Source: CAVZLD01 sp964522605 | GTDB lineage: Bacteria > Planctomycetota > Planctomycetia > Pirellulales > Pirellulaceae | NCBI GenBank assembly: GCA_964522605.1 | Contig: CAZFWV010000308.1 | Location: forward strand, 1 to 8,286 | DNA: 8,286 nucleotides | Reading direction: 5' to 3' | Made by a program: the position numbers and the translations under genes | The notes under the pieces: model-generated | Told to the model about the DNA's origin: nothing | Databases searched by the model: none | What the model saw: the letters and a program-made list of their open reading frames with translations, nothing else | Shown here: piece after piece, positions 4,967 to 8,286 of the stretch | Numbering within the stretch: position 1 is the first letter of the stretch | Layout: each line of letters starts with the position of its first letter

Positions 4967-7108
4967 ATGACGCAGATGCACTTGCGGTCGGGCCGCGCGC
5001 ATCCCTTAGGATCTTATTGGGACGGCGACGGCGTCAACTTCGCGATTTTCTCGCGGCACGCGACGCGCGTGGAGCTTTGTCTGTTCTCCAGCGCTGCCGC
5101 TCGCAAAGAGACGGTGGCCATCCCGATGCCCGCCCGCACGGACGACATCTGGCATGTTTACGTGGCGGGCTTGCAGCCAGGCCAGCTCTACGGCTTTCGG
5201 GTCCACGGACCGTACGCACCCCAAGACGGTCATCGCTTCAATGCGAACAAGGTCTTGCTCGATCCCTACACGCGCGCGATCGGCCGACCGCTATCCTGGT
5301 CGGACGCGATGTTCGCCTACCAGATCGGGCACAATGACGCAGATTTGTCGTTCGACGAACGAGACAATGCGGCCGTGGCGCCTCTGTCCGCGGTGATTGA
5401 TCCGCGTTTCAAATGGGGCTCTGATCGGCCACCTCGTGTGCCGTGGGAAAAGACGGTGATCTACGAGGCGCATGTACGCGGTCTGACGATGCGACACCCT
5501 GGTATTGGCGCGAATCGGCGCGGCACCTATTCCGCCCTGGGTTCGCGCAAGATGATCTCTTACCTGCGAGCATTAGGCGTCACTGCGGTTGAGTTGCTGC
5601 CGGTGCAATACCATCTGGATGAACGCAGACTGGTCAACATGGGCTTGATCAACTACTGGGGTTACAGCCCCTTGGCCTACTTCGCACCGAACCCACGCTA
5701 TGCAAGTCACGGTCGCCCGCAATCGGTCGTGAACGAATTCAAGCAGATGGTCAAGCGACTGCACGCGGCCGGCATCGAAGTAATTTTGGACGTGGTTTAC
5801 AATCACACGGGCGAAGGCAACCAGCTTGGTCCGACGATCTGTTATCGCGGAGTAGACAACAGCAGCTACTATCGACTCGATCGCCGCGAACGCCGACACT
5901 ATGTCGACTTTTCGGGTTGCGGAAACTGTCTGGAAGTCCATCACCCGATCGTCCTCAAACTGATCGCCGACAGCCTGCGCTACTGGGTGCAGGAGATGCA
6001 CGTCGACGGCTTTCGCTTTGACCTGGCGCCCGTCCTGGGTCGCGATCATCATCACTTCAACCCGTTCAGCAGCTTTTTTCAGATCCTGCACCAGGATCCC
6101 GTACTGTCTCGCGTGAAACTGATCGCGGAGCCGTGGGACTTGGGCGAAGGCGGTTATCAACTCGGCAACTTCCCATCACCGTGGCGCGAATGGAACGGAA
6201 AGTACCGGGACACAGTTCGTGATTTTTGGCGCGGTGAACGGGCGGTCAAAGGCGAGTTCGCCGCGCGGATCTGCGGCAGCCATGATGTGTTCAGCCATAC
6301 CCATCGCAGCGCCATGGCCAGCATCAATTTCGTCACGTGTCATGATGGTTTTTCGCTTCATGACTTAGTCAGCTACAACGAGAAACATAATGCGGCGAAT
6401 GGAGAAGACAATCGCGACGGCGAGCAGCATAATCGCAGTTGGAATTGTGGAGTGGAAGGCCCTACACGTGATCCGGCGATCGTCGAATTGCGCGAACGGC
6501 AGAAGCGGAACTTCTTGACCACGATGCTGTTGTCTCATGGAGTGCCCATGCTGCGCGCCGGTGATGAAATCAGTTTGACGCAACTGGGCAACAATAACGG
6601 CTACTGCCAAGATAGTGAGCTGAGCTGGCACGACTGGGATCTGTCGAGTCGAAAACACGAATTGCTGGCGTTTGCCCAACGACTCGTTCAGCTGCGAAGA
6701 AAGTTGGTTGAACAAAATCTGTTCATCCGGTTCATCTGGGATTTGACGACGCCACCGGCGGAAGTGAGTTGGATTCGGCGTGATGGGAAGCCAATGGCCG
6801 ATTCCGACTGGCACGACGGACTGTTGCAGGTGGGCGTCCTGTTTTCGTCCCGAGGTGAGAAGGCCGAGAGTGAAGCGAATTACGATGGACCGCAACTGTT
6901 CCTCGTCTTCAACGCCCATGACGAGCCGCTTCGGGTGCACATGCCGGAACCCTATGGCACATCGAAATGGCGGATCATCCTGGATACCGCAGTTCCCAAA
7001 CGTCGTCCTGCGAATTGCCAAGGCGATCAGCATCTGGTCGAAGCCCGCAGTTGCTGCGTCTTTATCAACGACCGCCGACCCTGGTTCCAGCCCTGGCCAG
7101 TCGGTTGA
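4967..7108 (+). CDS. glgX: Glycogen debranching enzyme GlgX (GH13 isoamylase type)
   Basis: This 713-aa protein, of normal length for the family, hydrolyses alpha-1,6 branch points of phosphorylase-trimmed glycogen in the cytoplasm. Residues about 12-100 form the N-terminal CBM48-like domain (GSYWDGDGVNFAIFS, then GFRVHGPYAPQDGHRFN). The GH13 barrel follows with all four conserved regions: DVVYNH (275-280), GFRFDLA with nucleophile Asp352 (348-354), IAEPWD with acid/base Glu388 (386-391), and CHDG with His459-Asp460 as the third-region His and transition-state Asp. GNNNGYCQDSELSWHDW (541-557) is the GlgX/isoamylase signature. The C-terminal domain (about 640-710) fits the usual beta-sandwich. 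No signal peptide or truncation is seen. No other glycogen genes lie in the window, so it appears to be transcribed alone. Confidence 0.95.
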   Translation: MTQMHLRSGRAHPLGSYWDGDGVNFAIFSRHATRVELCLFSSAAARKETVAIPMPARTDDIWHVYVAGLQPGQLYGFRVHGPYAPQDGHRFNANKVLLDPYTRAIGRPLSWSDAMFAYQIGHNDADLSFDERDNAAVAPLSAVIDPRFKWGSDRPPRVPWEKTVIYEAHVRGLTMRHPGIGANRRGTYSALGSRKMISYLRALGVTAVELLPVQYHLDERRLVNMGLINYWGYSPLAYFAPNPRYASHGRPQSVVNEFKQMVKRLHAAGIEVILDVVYNHTGEGNQLGPTICYRGVDNSSYYRLDRRERRHYVDFSGCGNCLEVHHPIVLKLIADSLRYWVQEMHVDGFRFDLAPVLGRDHHHFNPFSSFFQILHQDPVLSRVKLIAEPWDLGEGGYQLGNFPSPWREWNGKYRDTVRDFWRGERAVKGEFAARICGSHDVFSHTHRSAMASINFVTCHDGFSLHDLVSYNEKHNAANGEDNRDGEQHNRSWNCGVEGPTRDPAIVELRERQKRNFLTTMLLSHGVPMLRAGDEISLTQLGNNNGYCQDSELSWHDWDLSSRKHELLAFAQRLVQLRRKLVEQNLFIRFIWDLTTPPAEVSWIRRDGKPMADSDWHDGLLQVGVLFSSRGEKAESEANYDGPQLFLVFNAHDEPLRVHMPEPYGTSKWRIILDTAVPKRRPANCQGDQHLVEARSCCVFINDRRPWFQPWPVG

Positions 7109-7144
7109 ACACGGGACGGGCGCAGGAAGAGGGCAGGAAGAAAT

Positions 7145-7177
7145 GGGAGCCGCGGAGGAACGCGGAGGAGCGCAGAG
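7145..7177 (-). repeat. CTCCGCG-type interspersed repeat copy
   Basis: GGGAGCCGCGGAGGAACGCG continues as GAGGAGCGCAGAG. Its complement matches the copy at 152-180 (CTCCGCGTTC-TTCCGCGG pattern) and, more loosely, the CTCTGCG repeats. It contains CCGCG (7150-7154) and CGCGG (7161-7165) as a small stem. It starts 37 bp after the glgX stop codon. Confidence 0.65.
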
Positions 7178-7305
7178 TTGGTGTGATCGAGAGGTTCTTC
7201 TAGCGCTATCCGATCCGCGATATTCCGCGCGATTCCGCGGCCATTCCTTCAATCAACTTTCTAAGTGGACTGCACGGAAGTCGGAACTCCGGGTAATCTG
7301 TCCAC

Positions 7306-8079
7306 ATGATCTTCCGCTGGCTACTTAATCGACGACGTCGCCGAATCCGAGCGAAGCCTCTTCCACAGGAATGGGAAGAGCTTGTCCGTCGCAACGTGCG
7401 ATTCGTGGAGACTCTGTCCGAGCCCGAATGGAAAAAAGTGGGCGGTGATCTGCAGGTCTTGGTGACCGAAAAGAACTGGGAAGGCTGCGGCGGACTCCAG
7501 ATGACCGATGAGATCAAGGTGACGATTGCGGCACAAGCATGTCAGCTGACCCTCGGCCTACAGGATGAGTATTTCGACCGCGTCCTCTCGATCCTCGTCT
7601 ACCCTGGATCCTATCTCGCGCCGGACCATCAAGTTGCTTCCGGTAACATCATGCTCGAAGGCCATTCCGCCCGAGAGGGTGAAGCCTGGTATCGCGGACC
7701 GGTGGTTCTTTCCTGGACGGACGCGTTGGCGGGTGCGAAAGGCCAGGCGTTTGGTCATAACTTAGTGCTGCACGAATTTGCGCATCAGCTGGACATGGCG
7801 TGCGGAGGTGAGGTCGACGGGACGCCCTGCCTGGAAACCGCCGCAGAAGTGAACCGTTGGCGAGAGGTCATGACACGCGAGTACCGACGTCTGGTGCGTG
7901 ACTGTCAGCATGGACGCCCAACGCTGCTCGACTGCTATGGCACAACCGACGAAGCGGAATTCTTCGCCGTCGCGACCGAGACCTTTTTCGAGCGGTCGAT
8001 TCCACTCCGAGACCGACATCCCCTACTTTACGACGTGCTCCGCAACTTCTATCGTCAAGATCCAGCCGAACGCCAATAG
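7306..8079 (+). CDS. mtfA: MtfA-like M90 family zinc peptidase
   Basis: This 257-aa protein is about the length of E. coli MtfA (about 265 aa). HEFAHQLD (156-163) contains the zinc HExxH (His156, Glu157, His160). The downstream TDEAEFFAVATETFFE (214-229) matches the family's second conserved block, with Glu218 as the likely third ligand. GHSAREGEAWYRGPVVLSW (119-137) is also typical. A basic N-terminus (RRRRRIRAK) follows a short hydrophobic start and is not a convincing signal peptide. In E. coli, MtfA binds the Mlc repressor and so influences ptsG expression; whether any Mlc-like partner exists here is unknown. ATG 7306 is chosen because the common N-terminal basic stretch follows it; no good Shine-Dalgarno site is present. 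It is 197 bp from glgX with a repeat between, so co-transcription is uncertain. Confidence 0.9.
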   Translation: MIFRWLLNRRRRRIRAKPLPQEWEELVRRNVRFVETLSEPEWKKVGGDLQVLVTEKNWEGCGGLQMTDEIKVTIAAQACQLTLGLQDEYFDRVLSILVYPGSYLAPDHQVASGNIMLEGHSAREGEAWYRGPVVLSWTDALAGAKGQAFGHNLVLHEFAHQLDMACGGEVDGTPCLETAAEVNRWREVMTREYRRLVRDCQHGRPTLLDCYGTTDEAEFFAVATETFFERSIPLRDRHPLLYDVLRNFYRQDPAERQ

Positions 8080-8080
8080 C

Positions 8081-8119
8081 TGCGCGCCAAGGTCTCTCTC
8101 TACCTTGACGTGCCGCGCA
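8081..8119 (+). terminator. Hairpin directly after mtfA, possible terminator
   Basis: It starts 2 nt after the stop codon. TGCGCG (8081-8086) pairs with CGCGCA (8114-8119), and CAAGGT (8088-8093) pairs with ACCTTG (8102-8107) around a CT-rich 8-nt loop, leaving a 6-nt bulge. There is no U-tract, so intrinsic termination is uncertain; 3'-end protection is the alternative. Confidence 0.35.
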
Positions 8120-8153
8120 TCGCAGGTGCCCTTTGAATCGACTTCGACTTCCA

Positions 8154-8187
8154 CTCTGCGACCCTCTGCGCCTCGGCGGCCTCTGCA
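8154..8187 (+). repeat. CTCTGCG-type interspersed repeat copy
   Basis: This is the second close copy of the repeat at 3025-3055 (29 of 31 bases identical over 8156-8186), with CTCTGCG units at 8154 and 8164. It lies 74 bp after the mtfA stop codon. The remaining bases to 8286 hold no gene I can support. Confidence 0.75.
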
Positions 8188-8286
8188 CTGCTAACGGTGA
8201 GTTTCTTGTCGGGGCAAGCGAATTCTATTATGCGACAGGGTTGCGTTGTGCTTCTACTTGGCTTTATTGTGGCATTTTGATGTAAG

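Noticed and set aside
6365..7252. Minus-strand 295-codon open frame opposite glgX
   Set aside because: Shadow of the strongly supported glgX frame, with no motif of its own.
8230..8280. Start of a new gene at ATG 8230
   Set aside because: The frame stops after 16 codons and has no ribosome binding site.

Overview
The window (about 8.3 kb, moderately high GC, with one 100-N assembly gap) looks like chromosomal scaffold sequence from a planctomycete, most likely of the Pirellulales type. The grounds are loosely packed genes separated by repeat-rich spacers, weak or absent Shine-Dalgarno sites at most starts, an exported lactonase-type beta-propeller, and dispersed palindromes of the CCGAATTC-TCAC-GAATTCGG and CTCTGCG type. 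I associate these repeats with that group from memory; no database was searched.

Layout: (1) 1-212, a GC-rich nested palindrome and a copy of a CTCCGCG-type repeat. (2) 213-1247 minus, an NAD(P)-binding epimerase/dehydratase-like protein whose active-site Lys position is Val. (3) 1248-1755, a spacer with several copies of the GAATTC palindrome and a good sigma70-like promoter. (4) 1756-2982 plus, an exported 6-phosphogluconolactonase-like beta-propeller protein with a GTG start. (5) 2983-3405, an imperfect tandem repeat of about 161 bp containing the assembly gap. (6) 3406-4344 minus, a C5-cytosine methyltransferase that matches the Dnmt2/TRDMT1 tRNA methyltransferase family far better than DNA methyltransferases. 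(7) 4345-4966, a spacer with a 92-nt nested hairpin. (8) 4967-7108 plus, glycogen debranching enzyme GlgX. (9) 7306-8079 plus, an MtfA-like M90 zinc peptidase. (10) 8080-8286, a hairpin and another CTCTGCG repeat, with no gene visible.

The genes do not form an obvious operon. Neighbours are convergent, divergent or separated by repeat-bearing gaps, and each looks independently transcribed. GlgX (glycogen breakdown) and the lactonase (sugar-lactone hydrolysis) both concern carbohydrate. E. coli MtfA is also tied to sugar-uptake control through Mlc, but no functional link is demonstrated here. The most notable items are the bacterial Dnmt2 homologue and the several structured repeat families that fill the intergenic gaps. 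One repeat supplies the stop codon of the Dnmt2 gene, and another explains the assembly gap.
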